Shown here: positions 25,552-34,607 of the stretch, one piece after another
Numbering within the stretch: the stretch's first letter is position 1
Layout: each line of letters starts with the position of its first letter
Source of the DNA: JBEKCD01 sp050015055
GTDB lineage: Archaea > Thermoproteota > Bathyarchaeia > Bathyarchaeales > Bathycorpusculaceae
Assembly: GCA_050015055.1 (NCBI GenBank)
Contig: JBEKCD010000006.1
Location: forward strand, 62,001-126,000
Direction: 5' to 3'
Length of the DNA: 64,000 nt
Made by a program: the position numbers and the translations under genes
The notes under the pieces: generated by a model
What the model was told of the DNA's origin: nothing
The model's input: the letters and a program-made list of their open reading frames with translations, nothing else
The model's database searches: none

Positions 25552-25734
25552 GGGCTCCAGAAAGAAGCTCAATATATTACCCGTGGAGTCCACCATTTTG
25601 CGTGGAACCAACGGGTTTGCCGACCTCAAAAGGGATGAAGAGGTTCTGGAGCGGTTAGAGATACCCGTAGGGACAGCGCCCAAAAACACTGCCCCGGGCA
25701 AAGGTCGTCGGTTCAAATCCGGCCGGCCCCACCA
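25536..25734 (+). pseudogene. trnW: 3' part of the interrupted tRNA-Trp gene, with two introns
   Basis: From the D-arm core the tRNA continues: anticodon stem ACGGG, loop CTCCAG with CCA at 25557-25559, an intron of about 102 nt (25561-25662), then A-CCCGT. A second intron of 33 nt (about 25670-25702) splits the variable loop: removing it gives AGGTC, as in the element copy. Then T-stem GTCGG/CCGGC around TTCAAAT, acceptor CGGCCCC, A, and CCA. No GGGGTCG acceptor strand lies upstream, so the gene cannot make a cis tRNA. Its missing 5' part is at 18889. Confidence 0.85.
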
Positions 25735-25787
25735 AAAACAAGCAAACTGTAGGCAAGCACTTTGCCAAAAATCGGTAAGAAACTTGC

Positions 25788-25794
25788 TTTTTTT
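25788..25794 (+). terminator. T-run after the tRNA-Trp 3' part
   Basis: CTTGCTTTTTTTGG, 54 bases beyond the CCA. Seven T residues are a typical archaeal termination signal. Confidence 0.4.
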
Positions 25795-25946
25795 GGAATG
25801 ATAATATGACCCTAGGTAGCTCATTTTGATCTAGCGTTTAAATTTCACAAATCTACAAGTTTCAAACGGACTCAGTTTTGCGCGAGCGCGCCTGTTCTTG
25901 GCGAACGCTTCCAGCGCCTAAAACGGTATAAATTACAGCATGGGAA

Positions 25947-25981
25947 TGGTAGCCCGGGAGAGATTCGAACTCTCGGATGCT
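25947..25981 (-). pseudogene. Orphan tRNA 3' fragment (T-arm and acceptor strand)
   Basis: On the minus strand: T-stem GAGAG, loop TTCGAAT, stem CTCTC, acceptor strand CCGGGCT, A, CCA. No matching AGCCCGG 5' strand or anticodon arm is found in the next few hundred bases upstream, so no complete tRNA can be built. It may be a scar of an earlier integration, a decayed gene, or a 3' half of a split tRNA. CCGGGCTACCA is the end expected of a tRNA such as tRNA-Gln, but the identity is not established. Confidence 0.55.
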
Positions 25982-26202
25982 CATTCTCCTTATGGTTGAA
26001 AACTGACCCATGTTGATTTGTAAAATTTAAACGTAAGTCTAAACCTATACGGCCCCACCAAGCTTCCTTTCGAAGAAATAAGAAAAGATTGCAGAATGTT
26101 TAGGAAAATAGGTTCGAACTGGTCAGTTTCTGGTAGCTTCTCTATGCGAATGTTATGCGCGGGTTATCTGGCGGGCATTATGAGCCTAGTGTGGCTTTGT
26201 GA

Positions 26203-26484
26203 TTAGTCTCGGTGTTCGTGGGATTCCTCTTCGGATGCTTCTTCGTTCTCTTCTTCTTCCTCAGCGGCTTCTTCTCCTGTAGCTCTTGCTTGTTCTTCAG
26301 CTTCTCCTTCTGGCGGATAGGTTCCATCCAGCCAAACCTTAAACTGTTCTTTGTCTTCATCATCGGATAAGGCCCATTCACACAGTTCACTGAGGACGGC
26401 GTTGAGATTTATCTCGTGTTCGTCCGCCAGATATTTAAGAAACTGCGTCCACTTTGCAGGCAGAGACAATGCAGGCTTAACCAT
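26203..26484 (-). CDS. Small protein with acidic tail, unknown
   Basis: 93 residues. The first 60 (ALSLPAKWTQFLKYLADEHE through LDGTYPP) look like a compact helical domain; the last 30 are almost all Glu/Ala/Asp. It may be a DNA- or protein-binding accessory factor, but no motif supports that. GTGAAAATTCGAAATGG carries a weak ribosome site before the ATG. Confidence 0.55.
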   Translation of the reverse strand: MVKPALSLPAKWTQFLKYLADEHEINLNAVLSELCEWALSDDEDKEQFKVWLDGTYPPEGEAEEQARATGEEAAEEEEENEEASEEESHEHRD

Positions 26485-26624
26485 TTCGAATTTTCACCGT
26501 CATCTCTTATCCTTCAAGTCATATTTAAACGTCAACCTGACGCGCGCTTGTTGCATTTGCTTTCAGTCTTTCAGTAGGATTTATTTGAACAAGTGCGCAT
26601 GAGTGGAAAAGAAAGGAATAACAT

Positions 26625-27503
26625 TTGCAGCAATCAAGCGGACGAGACAGGAAGATAAGAGCGATCATCTTAACGGGCATCGCTAGCGTTTTGTGGGGCA
26701 CTTCTTTTCCAGCGATAAAAATCGGCTTGAAGTATGTAGACGCCTACATGTTCGTTTTTTTGAGGTTTTCTATTGCCTCTATCATAATGTTGTTTCTACT
26801 ATTGATAAGGAGAAACTTCGGATTCGAATTCGCGAAGAGAAGAGTTGTGTGGTTCTTGGGCATCGCCAACGGAGTTGCCTATTTGTTCCAGTACGTTGGA
26901 ATGAACTCCACTTCGGCCTCTAAATCGTCGTTGCTTGTTAATCTAAGCGCTATATGGGTTGCTATACTGAGCTGGTTAATACTGAAAGAACGCCTGGGAA
27001 ACAGGAAAGGATTCGGAATCTTATTCGGACTTGTCGGGGTTTTCTTGATTACAACGAACCTCGATTTTCAAATGCTGGGCCAAGGCGCGATTATCGCCGA
27101 TTTGCTGGTTCTTTTCTCTGGAGTCGTTTGGGCGTTTTTCACGGTTTTCAACAAACGATTGGTCTCAGGTGTAAGAGACATAATTCAGCCCACATCGTGG
27201 GTTATTTTCATAACCCTGCTGCCCCTAATACCGTCCCTCCTCTTTTCAACCAGTTCACCCTCCCAATTGCCGATTGACGCTTGGCTTGCCATTGCTTACA
27301 CTGCAATATTCTGCTGGGTAATTCCTTACTACCTATGGTCGGAAGGCTTGAAATACATCTCCGCCGTGAACTCCACTATCATTCTCCTGGCGGAAGTACT
27401 AGTTGCCTTGGCAATCTCCTCAATCTTCCTGAACGAGACACTAACGTTGATTTCGGGCATAGGAGCTTTCCTAATAATCGCGGCCATTGTCTTCGTGTCC
27501 TGA
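26625..27503 (+). CDS. EamA/DMT family transporter
   Basis: 292 residues with ten membrane segments in two EamA repeats, the drug/metabolite transporter fold. The first repeat opens with ILTGIASVLWGTSFPAIKIGL and GFEFAKRR; the second with LLVLFSGVVWAFFTVFNKRL. These exporters move small metabolites out of the cell; the substrate cannot be told. TTG start with AAAGGAATAAC ahead. Single-gene unit. Confidence 0.85.
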   Translation: MQQSSGRDRKIRAIILTGIASVLWGTSFPAIKIGLKYVDAYMFVFLRFSIASIIMLFLLLIRRNFGFEFAKRRVVWFLGIANGVAYLFQYVGMNSTSASKSSLLVNLSAIWVAILSWLILKERLGNRKGFGILFGLVGVFLITTNLDFQMLGQGAIIADLLVLFSGVVWAFFTVFNKRLVSGVRDIIQPTSWVIFITLLPLIPSLLFSTSSPSQLPIDAWLAIAYTAIFCWVIPYYLWSEGLKYISAVNSTIILLAEVLVALAISSIFLNETLTLISGIGAFLIIAAIVFVS

Positions 27504-27678
27504 ACGTGCGTGAAAACAAACTGTTTTTATGAATTGAATGGGAAAATACTATTGAAATGAACTTGATATCAGCCCGGGCAAGAGAAACCAACAGTCCTTA
27601 GGAACATCAGAGTTTGCGCAGTATTCTTATATCTTTCAACAATCTCTTGTGGACGTAAATCATCAGGGAATTTGGCTC

Positions 27679-28635
27679 ATGTACGCGGTTGAAACTCAGA
27701 ACTTGGTCAAACGGTACGGCAAGACGTACGCGCTTAAGGGTCTAGATTTCACTGTAAACCCAGAGGAGATCATGGTTCTGCTAGGACCGAATGGTTCTGG
27801 AAAAACAACGTTGCTGATGACTCTGGCGACTGTTTTGAAACCCACCTCAGGCTTGGCGAAAGTAATGGGGATTGATGTTGTCAAGTATCCGACGAAAGTT
27901 CGCCAGATATTGGGGATTTCGTTTCAGGAGGCCAGAGGTTTTTGGAGGCATAAGCCAGCGGAGATTCTGCGGTTTCACGCTGCGATGTGCGGAGTCAAGA
28001 AGAGCGAACGCAACGGTTTGATTGAGCAGGTCCTGAAGGAGATGGAGCTCTGGGACGCGCGCAACAAGTTGTTCATGCAGCTTTCAGGCGGCCAAGCCAA
28101 GAGACTGGAAGTTGCCAAGGTTCTGGTGCAGAATCCGAAGTTTGCCATATTCGACGAACCAAGCAGCCAGGTTGACCTGCGCGGAAAGAGAACAATCTGG
28201 GAGAAGATACTCGGACTGAAAGAGAAAGGCGTAACGCTTATCGTCGCCACAAACGAGGTTCGCGAAGCAGAGTATCTTGCAGACAGGGTGACCATTCTAG
28301 ATCAAGGGCAAAGCATCGTGTGCGACACGGTTCAAAATTTGAAGGACAAAATCACGGGAGGCGATATCGTCGAGCTTGAGCTGGAGCACGTCGAAAACGA
28401 TGCAGCGTTCCAGGAGGAATTGGCCAAGATCCCAGGTACAGTGAAGCTGGCACCATTAGAAGATAACAAATACAAGGCCTACGTTTCCATCGCAGAAGCT
28501 TGGGTTCCAAAGATGACGAGTCTGTGCTATGAAAAGAAGATACGCGTTTCATCCGTGAGAGTGACTGAACCGTCGTTGGACGATGTTTTCTTGAGCTTCA
28601 CGGGCAAGAAGCTGGAGACCAACGAGAATGCTTGA
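27679..28635 (+). CDS. ABC transporter ATP-binding protein
   Basis: 318 residues, DRA/ABC-2 exporter type. Walker A GPNGSGKTT, signature LSGGQAKRLEVAK, Walker B FAIFDEPSSQVD, followed by a C-terminal extension of about 100 residues common in ABC-2 exporter ATPases. Start ATG 27679 is preceded by AGGGAA. It overlaps the first permease gene by 8 bases, forming a three-gene operon. Confidence 0.9.
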   Translation: MYAVETQNLVKRYGKTYALKGLDFTVNPEEIMVLLGPNGSGKTTLLMTLATVLKPTSGLAKVMGIDVVKYPTKVRQILGISFQEARGFWRHKPAEILRFHAAMCGVKKSERNGLIEQVLKEMELWDARNKLFMQLSGGQAKRLEVAKVLVQNPKFAIFDEPSSQVDLRGKRTIWEKILGLKEKGVTLIVATNEVREAEYLADRVTILDQGQSIVCDTVQNLKDKITGGDIVELELEHVENDAAFQEELAKIPGTVKLAPLEDNKYKAYVSIAEAWVPKMTSLCYEKKIRVSSVRVTEPSLDDVFLSFTGKKLETNENA

Positions 28636-29404
28636 TGTCCTTCGCCTAGTGTGGTTCGACCTGAAGCACGAGCTCTACCCGCCCGTGTGGATAGGTCTCC
28701 AATGGTTCTCTTTCACAATACAAATTTTCATATACGGCGCTCTGATATCCCAGCTCGTCACCATCCCTCAAATACCCAACTATCAGGAGTTTTATGCAGT
28801 GGGTTTTGTGGTTATGATGACGTTTGATGTTGGTTCCCATGCCGGAAGGGAATTTGTGGAAGCCGCGCATGAGGGAAGGCTTCCGTACCTTTTGAGCCTG
28901 CCGGTTTCAAGGTCAAAACTCTTCTTGTCTATAGCCCTGAAGGGTGGACTTGAGCTAGCGCTGATGCTCATGGTTCCATTTGCCATCATACTAGCTCTGA
29001 TAGGCAATCTGACAGTTTTTTCTGCGGTAGCTGCGGCCGCAGCACTGTTTTGTTTGGGGTTCGGGGTCGCTGGACTAATGCTGGGGCTGTCGTTCATTGC
29101 CTTCAAATCGAGTGACTTGTACGTGGCTGTCACGACGGGTTTAAGCGCGCTGATCATCCGGTTTAGCACGGTGTTGTATCCTCTCGTGTTCTTGGCGCGT
29201 GCTTCGCCAGGCTACGATTCCGTGGCAAAGTTCAGTCCCCTCACTTACGGGGCAGACCTTGTTCACCTCGCTTTAGGATTTGACCCGAGTATGCTGCTCA
29301 ACCCGACAATCGCGGTTGCTGCGCTGATAGCCCTTGCGGTGAGCACTCTTGGTTTGGCTGTTTTTCTTCTTGGACGTTTAGTAGAAGGAGTGAAGAGCGG
29401 ATGA
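28628..29404 (+). CDS. ABC-2 type permease
   Basis: 258 residues, six membrane segments, ABC-2 permease fold. The cytoplasmic/coupling segment EFVEAAHEGRLPYLLSLPVSRSKLF is typical of the family. Overlaps the ATPase gene (8 bases) and the next permease gene (4 bases), so translation is coupled. Substrate unknown. Confidence 0.85.
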   Translation: MLDVLRLVWFDLKHELYPPVWIGLQWFSFTIQIFIYGALISQLVTIPQIPNYQEFYAVGFVVMMTFDVGSHAGREFVEAAHEGRLPYLLSLPVSRSKLFLSIALKGGLELALMLMVPFAIILALIGNLTVFSAVAAAAALFCLGFGVAGLMLGLSFIAFKSSDLYVAVTTGLSALIIRFSTVLYPLVFLARASPGYDSVAKFSPLTYGADLVHLALGFDPSMLLNPTIAVAALIALAVSTLGLAVFLLGRLVEGVKSG

Positions 29405-30183
29405 CGGAGTTTCTTGCCATTTTGCAGCTGGCTCGAAATGACTTTTCCTACTTTTTCAGGACGAAATGGCTGATGGCCGTTCTTCTGAGCCTGAATCTTT
29501 CAGACATGCTTGTCGTAGCTCTCGTGTATAAGCAAATAATACCACTTTCAAAGATTAACTACTTCCAATTCTTCGTCCCGGCGGTTATCGTAATGGGGAT
29601 GTTCGCAGCTGCTTTGGACACTGGGAGACGCATATGGCTAGCTATCCGTGAAGGCGTAATCCAATACTATCTCTCTTTGCCTATAAGCACGCCAGGCATT
29701 GTCGTGGCCTACTTGCTTGCCGGTGGGCTTTCTGCGATGGTCTACTCGGCTTCGCTCTTGCTCGTGGCCCTGGTCGTTCTTCCAATGGCGGCTGTAGGTA
29801 ACACTCTGCTCTTGTTGCCATTTCTTTTTTTTCTAGCAATGGGGCTGGCTGGAATTTCAGCTGCTCTTGCAGCCGTGGCTTCGACTCATGGCGAATATTT
29901 CTTCGCCTATCAACAAGTCGTGCAGATACTGCTGCTAACTCTTAGCACAGTGTATTACCCCATCGAGGTTATCCAAAACTACTTGCCAGCGTTCTTAACC
30001 AGCCTTGTTTCAGCGAACCCGCTCAGTCTTGCAGCTCAGGCCATGCGAAACACTTTCTTGGGAAATCCTGTGCAACCATTTTCTCTCCTTAACATTCTAT
30101 TGGCCAGCCTGCCTTTCACGGTAATCGGCGCCGTGGCTTACCTGTCTGCTCTCCGCACGATACAGGCTAAAGGGAAGATGTGA
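29401..30183 (+). CDS. ABC-2 type permease
   Basis: 260 residues, six membrane segments. The segment IREGVIQYYLSLPISTPGIV matches the coupling region of the preceding permease (EGRLPYLLSLPVSRSKL), so the two are paralogues and the exporter is probably a heterodimer with one kind of ATPase. Starts in a 4-base overlap with the previous gene. Confidence 0.85.
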   Translation: MTEFLAILQLARNDFSYFFRTKWLMAVLLSLNLSDMLVVALVYKQIIPLSKINYFQFFVPAVIVMGMFAAALDTGRRIWLAIREGVIQYYLSLPISTPGIVVAYLLAGGLSAMVYSASLLLVALVVLPMAAVGNTLLLLPFLFFLAMGLAGISAALAAVASTHGEYFFAYQQVVQILLLTLSTVYYPIEVIQNYLPAFLTSLVSANPLSLAAQAMRNTFLGNPVQPFSLLNILLASLPFTVIGAVAYLSALRTIQAKGKM

Positions 30184-30471
30184 AAATTCGTCTACCAAGT
30201 ATCATAGCGAAGCGCGCGCCCAAAGTATCTTAATAGCATGAAAGCTTTTATTCATTGTTTACGTTCAACATGACCACTTTCACTGGAGAAAAAATCAGAG
30301 ATTGGAAAAGAAACAGTGCCATTCTCAAATACTTTCCAACATTACAAGCTTACCCGTAGGCTCACTAAAATGGAAATTGAACACAGACATTGATGACACG
30401 CGTCTGCGTTTGTGAACACCTAGCACAGGACTTTTAAAGTAGAAGCGGCAAGATCGAATTGGAGGTTATGT

Positions 30472-30900
30472 ATGAGAGATTACTTGCGCAAAGTGAAACT
30501 TTCCGAGCCTATCGATGTCGATGCAATTGCTATAAGTAAAGATCCTTATTTTGCTGACGCTTATGTCATTGATCTTCCTCTAGATTCCGTGCCTAGTCAC
30601 GTTTGGCAAGATATTTTTGAGCGTGAGTGGAAGTCGAGTAGACACCTGTGGGATAGGAAGCTCTATGTCGTGGGCGATAATCTCAGGCTTGTGACGACGA
30701 AAGACGACATTGAGGACAAGCTGGACTGGGTTAAGCAGGCCATAGAGAGGACGAACACGTCCCTGGATGATTACAATCGCGAGGAAGAAGCGCGCGGGCA
30801 GCAGATAAAGGAGGAAATGCGAAATCGGGCTTCAGAGGAAGAGAAGACAAGCATAGACATGATTAGGGATAATCTGAGAAGAAGGGTCGGAGGTCTCTAG
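30472..30900 (+). CDS. Hypothetical soluble protein
   Basis: 142 residues with strong signals: TATA-like CTTTTAAAGT (about 30431) and GGAGGT 5 bases before the ATG. N-terminal half is alpha/beta (AYVIDLPLDSVPSHVWQDIF, LRLVTTKDDI); the C-terminal half is a charged helix (QAIERTNTSLDDYNREEE). I do not recognise the family. Confidence 0.6.
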   Translation: MRDYLRKVKLSEPIDVDAIAISKDPYFADAYVIDLPLDSVPSHVWQDIFEREWKSSRHLWDRKLYVVGDNLRLVTTKDDIEDKLDWVKQAIERTNTSLDDYNREEEARGQQIKEEMRNRASEEEKTSIDMIRDNLRRRVGGL

Positions 30901-30963
30901 AGTCCTGCCAGAGTTGATCGTGTTGAGTTTTGGGTTCGTGGGATTCAAGTTCGTTTGATTTTC

Positions 30964-31113
30964 TTACTTTCTGTTCTTTACGATGTTTTCCATGGTTTGC
31001 ATGAAATGGCAGTTGTCGCACAGGTTATCTTCGTGTGTTGCGTCCCTTTTTCCACATTTGTTACATTTTACACGTTCCGTTGTTGTCTGTGTTTGAAAGG
31101 AATTTTCCGACAT
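30964..31113 (-). CDS. Small zinc-ribbon protein (49 aa)
   Basis: Too short to be obvious but well built: ERVKCNKCGKRDA, then DNLCDNCHFMQT, giving two CxxC pairs 16 residues apart, a rubredoxin/zinc-ribbon knuckle layout. Charged C-terminus MENIVKNRK. The start ATG has no clear ribosome site. Similar tiny ribbon proteins are frequent in archaea and are thought to bind nucleic acid or protein. Confidence 0.6.
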   Translation of the reverse strand: MSENSFQTQTTTERVKCNKCGKRDATHEDNLCDNCHFMQTMENIVKNRK

Positions 31114-31444
31114 GCTTGATCGGAAACTAAGAATAGCTTGGTATAGCTGATATGATTTGTGAATTCTGAATAGTGATGCAAGGTTCAGCTTCGGGTGACG
31201 CTCAAGAGTGGAATAAGTTGCCGGTTTTTGCCAATTTAGCTAGAGTTTACAACAATAACCATTAATCAGATGATTGCGACTTCCAAGAGCTTGGCTGCCC
31301 GCAACTGCCGACGTGTTTTAACGTTGGAGGGATCTAATGATCTCAGGCAACAGAAATCCTTGATTGCTATCTTGACACTTGTCGTCTGTCAAGCCTTAAT
31401 TATCTCTTCTGCGTACGTTCTGTCCAAGAATGAGGTGACAATCA
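31114..31444. other. Intergenic stretch, possible short membrane ORF
   Basis: No firm gene. A frame ending at 31467, just inside the next gene, encodes a hydrophobic segment (LIAILTLVVCQALIISSAYV) and has GGAGGGA upstream at about 31326, but no good start fits that site. It may be a tiny membrane protein or part of a leader. Confidence 0.3.
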
Positions 31445-33082
31445 TTGAGCGCAGACGAGAGGTTTGATGAAGTAACGAAAGAAATGATTGACAAGTTCCT
31501 TGAGCACAATCCTGACTATGCCACGCAACTCGGGTTGCACGACCCTTATGATTACCTGCTGCCGGATGGATCGACAGCGAGACTGCTGAAGAATCTTGAG
31601 CTGGAAGAACAGTGGCTGAACCAGCTAGAGAAGACTGTTAAGAGGCGAGAGCTGAACGATGAGCACAAACTGGATTGGGAAGTGATTGAGAGGGTTCACG
31701 AGTTCTCGCGGTTTTCATTCTACGAACATCGATTGCATGAGCTCAACCCTGATGCCTTCGACATCTTGGGCGGGCTCGTCTTTTTGATGCTCACTAGAGA
31801 TTATGCACCTTTGGAGAAGAGGATGGATGCGATAGCCTCCCGCTTGGAGCGGGCCCCAAAGTATCTTGAAGAGTTCCGCTCCCGGTTTGATAAGTCCCAC
31901 CCGGTGAAGCTTTGGACCGAAGTTGCCATAGAGTCAGCGCAGAGTATTGGCGGTCTCTTTCAGTTCCTGCTGCAGATAGCCAAGGGACAGGTCTCAGACA
32001 AAGCCTATGGACGGCTGAGCAGAGCGGTTGAGGGACTCATGCCTGAGCTTGAGAAACATCTGAAGTGGCTTAACAGTCTTCTGCCGAGAACGACTGAGAA
32101 TTGGGCGTTGGGTAAAGAGAAGTATGAGAAGCTCATCAGACTGCGGGACCTAGGCATGACATCTGAACAGATACTCAGGCTGGGCGAAGATTATCTCAGG
32201 AAGCTGAAGGCTGAGAGAAAACTGCTTGCACAGCAAATAGCACCTGGAAAGACAGTCGAGTACGTGATCAAGAAGATCGAATCCGACGCTCCGAAAACCT
32301 TCGAGGAAGCTTTGAAGTTCACCGAGAAAACCATGCAAGAGGCCAAAGAATTTGTGCAGAAGAAAGGCATAGCCACGGTCTATACTGAAGACAAGCTGTA
32401 CGTAAGGGAGACACCAGAATTCATTGCGCCTCTCATCCCCTTCGCGGCTCTAATGATGCCTGCAAAGTATGACAAGCCCCAGATAGGAGTTTACATAGTC
32501 ACAAGGCCTAAGGACGTGGCAAACCTAGGCAACCACCTGAACTACAAGTCTGTGCGAAACACTGCTGTGCACGAGGCTTATCCAGGACACTTCCTGCAGG
32601 GCGCTGTCTCGAACAGGCACAGCATAATCCGGCTATTGCCTAACGGAGTGGAAACCACAGAAGGATGGGCTCACTATTGTGAAGAGATGATGGCTGAAAA
32701 AGGCTTCATAACAGATAACGAAACCAAGCTTATTCAAATCAACGACGTCATCTGGAGAGCCGTTCGTATGGTCGTAGATGTCAAGCTGTCAAGAGGTGAG
32801 ATGACTTTTGACGATGCTGTTCGCATGCTCGTCGAGGAAACTGGCATGTCAAAGGAAGGTGCTACCGCCGAAGTCAGGAGGTACACGCAGACGCCAGCTT
32901 ACCCGCTGTCGTACTTGCTGGGAAAACACTTGATTCTGCAGTTGAAGAGTGAGATAACTGAGAAAATGGGCAGCAAATTCAATGAGAGATTCTTCCACGA
33001 CACCCTGATTGCCAACGGCTACTTACCATTGTCTTTGGTTCGAAAAGTCTTCAAACAGAAGCTAGAACAAATGAAAGCCTAG
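31445..33082 (+). CDS. DUF885 family metallopeptidase-like protein
   Basis: 545 residues. The DUF885 signature is complete: VHEAYPGHFLQ (two metal-binding His with a Glu between) and EGWAHYCEEMM (third ligand). Members are zinc carboxypeptidase-like enzymes without a signal peptide here, so probably cytoplasmic. TTG start chosen because GAGGTGA lies 8-14 bases ahead and the N-terminus aligns with family members. Single-gene unit. Confidence 0.88.
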   Translation: MSADERFDEVTKEMIDKFLEHNPDYATQLGLHDPYDYLLPDGSTARLLKNLELEEQWLNQLEKTVKRRELNDEHKLDWEVIERVHEFSRFSFYEHRLHELNPDAFDILGGLVFLMLTRDYAPLEKRMDAIASRLERAPKYLEEFRSRFDKSHPVKLWTEVAIESAQSIGGLFQFLLQIAKGQVSDKAYGRLSRAVEGLMPELEKHLKWLNSLLPRTTENWALGKEKYEKLIRLRDLGMTSEQILRLGEDYLRKLKAERKLLAQQIAPGKTVEYVIKKIESDAPKTFEEALKFTEKTMQEAKEFVQKKGIATVYTEDKLYVRETPEFIAPLIPFAALMMPAKYDKPQIGVYIVTRPKDVANLGNHLNYKSVRNTAVHEAYPGHFLQGAVSNRHSIIRLLPNGVETTEGWAHYCEEMMAEKGFITDNETKLIQINDVIWRAVRMVVDVKLSRGEMTFDDAVRMLVEETGMSKEGATAEVRRYTQTPAYPLSYLLGKHLILQLKSEITEKMGSKFNERFFHDTLIANGYLPLSLVRKVFKQKLEQMKA

Positions 33083-33212
33083 CCATTCCTGCTTTGCCTT
33101 TCCACAACTCATTCGCTTTGCCATTCTTCTTTCCATCTTAACGCCTAGCCACGCTTGCCGCTGGGCCACGATGCCGTCTCCGACGAAGTTGGGGCGTGCG
33201 CTGTTCATACTG

Positions 33213-34439
33213 CTAACTAGCAACGTTTTTGGCAGTCTCCTCTTCTGGCATTTTTGTGTTCCGGAAGTAGTACCAGAACAGCGCGATTGAAACGACGTAC
33301 AAGAGGGCAGCTAGGAAGAAGGGCGCTGCCAATAGCCCTATGCCAATCAGATAGGCGCCGATGAAACTGCTTAGGGCGTTAGGCAACCTCCACAGGGCAG
33401 CGCTTACTCCAGAGGCTGCGCCTCGCTCGTCTTCTGCCACTAGCCCCATTATCATGGACTGCTGAAGCGGGTTTGCCATGTTCATCAGGAAGCTTCTGGA
33501 AGTGTAGACCATGCTGGCTGAGACATAATCAGGAGATAATGGCGTGACAAACATGAATATAGTTGAGAATGCTTGGGTTGCGACGATGGCCTTGACGATG
33601 CCGATTCTTCTGGCAAGCGGAGGCGCGGCCAAAGTTGCTACCCCAATCACTATGTTTGAAATGCCCAGAATAGGACCGCTTATCGCGTCTGAAATACCGT
33701 ACTGAGCCCTAAGCCAAGCGGTCATCAACGGAACCACCATGCCCGCCCCAAAGGCGATTATGGCACTGGTCAACACATATTTCATCAAGACCCGTATCGA
33801 CTTCTTAGGAAGCAGCTCCCTCACGCCTGCCCGAGCTTTCTTCAGATTTTTCGACTCGCTGATCTTGAGCATGATGAGTGTTGAAGCCAGACTGATGGCG
33901 GCCAGTATTACGTAAAGCAGAACGTGGCTTTCCCCACTCGTAAGCCCGAAAGCAGAGAATATCACAACAACTGGTATCATGAAACTCCCCACGCCGAAGG
34001 CTATGCCCTGCGCGAAGCCAGCAAGGGAGAAGGCGCTGTTCCTCCTTGTATCTCCAGCTTTCTCCGCAAGCAGAGCATTTGTTGAAGCCGAAAAAGACGC
34101 TTCAGAGATTCCCTCAATGATCGCAGCGAGCACGAGCAACGCAGGGTTTGTAGTTAAAGCGAAAACTGCGATTATAACGCTCGCCAGCACGTTGCCCAGT
34201 ATTAAGAATCTTTTTCTTCCGTATTTGTCGGCGGCTATTCCCAGTGGGATGCTGGCTATGACCGTGGACACTCCCATTAGGGTTATAACGGTTCCCATCA
34301 GCTCGTAGGACAGCCCCTGAACCGTTGTGAGAAAATACGATAGGTCAGTGTAGAACATTCCGTATGCGAGGGAGGGAAGTATCGATGAGTAGATCAGGTA
34401 CTTTGCCTCCTTCGGCATATCTCTGTACTCGTTGAACAA
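33213..34439 (-). CDS. Major facilitator superfamily transporter
   Basis: 408 residues, twelve predicted membrane segments. The loop 2-3 motif ADKYGRKRFLIL is the MFS motif A; a weaker copy follows in the second half (ARRIGIVKAIV). The cytoplasmic central loop SESKNLKKARAGVRELLPKK is short. Probably an exporter; substrate unknown. Confidence 0.88.
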   Translation of the reverse strand: MFNEYRDMPKEAKYLIYSSILPSLAYGMFYTDLSYFLTTVQGLSYELMGTVITLMGVSTVIASIPLGIAADKYGRKRFLILGNVLASVIIAVFALTTNPALLVLAAIIEGISEASFSASTNALLAEKAGDTRRNSAFSLAGFAQGIAFGVGSFMIPVVVIFSAFGLTSGESHVLLYVILAAISLASTLIMLKISESKNLKKARAGVRELLPKKSIRVLMKYVLTSAIIAFGAGMVVPLMTAWLRAQYGISDAISGPILGISNIVIGVATLAAPPLARRIGIVKAIVATQAFSTIFMFVTPLSPDYVSASMVYTSRSFLMNMANPLQQSMIMGLVAEDERGAASGVSAALWRLPNALSSFIGAYLIGIGLLAAPFFLAALLYVVSIALFWYYFRNTKMPEEETAKNVAS

Positions 34440-34607
34440 CGCTAGCCTGCTCCGATTGCCGAAAAAGGTGGGTTTCCTGTATTTGAATCTTAACTCTCTT
34501 TCTTGGCTTGTCGCTCACATGATAGCGGACGTTTAAATCATGATATAACTTAATTGAATCATTAATACTACTTGAAACGGAATGATGAAGAAGAGCAATG
34601 CGAGAAA

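Noticed and set aside
25561..25578. Alternative short anticodon intron ending at an earlier ACCCGT
   Set aside because: It would leave a very long insertion before the T-arm; the later ACCCGT (25663-25668) leads to a proper variable loop after one short intron is removed.
25436..25801. 121-residue plus-strand ORF taken as a complete protein
   Set aside because: After 36 codons it runs through tRNA-Trp sequence and its introns; only the first part is coding, as the integrase N-terminal fragment.
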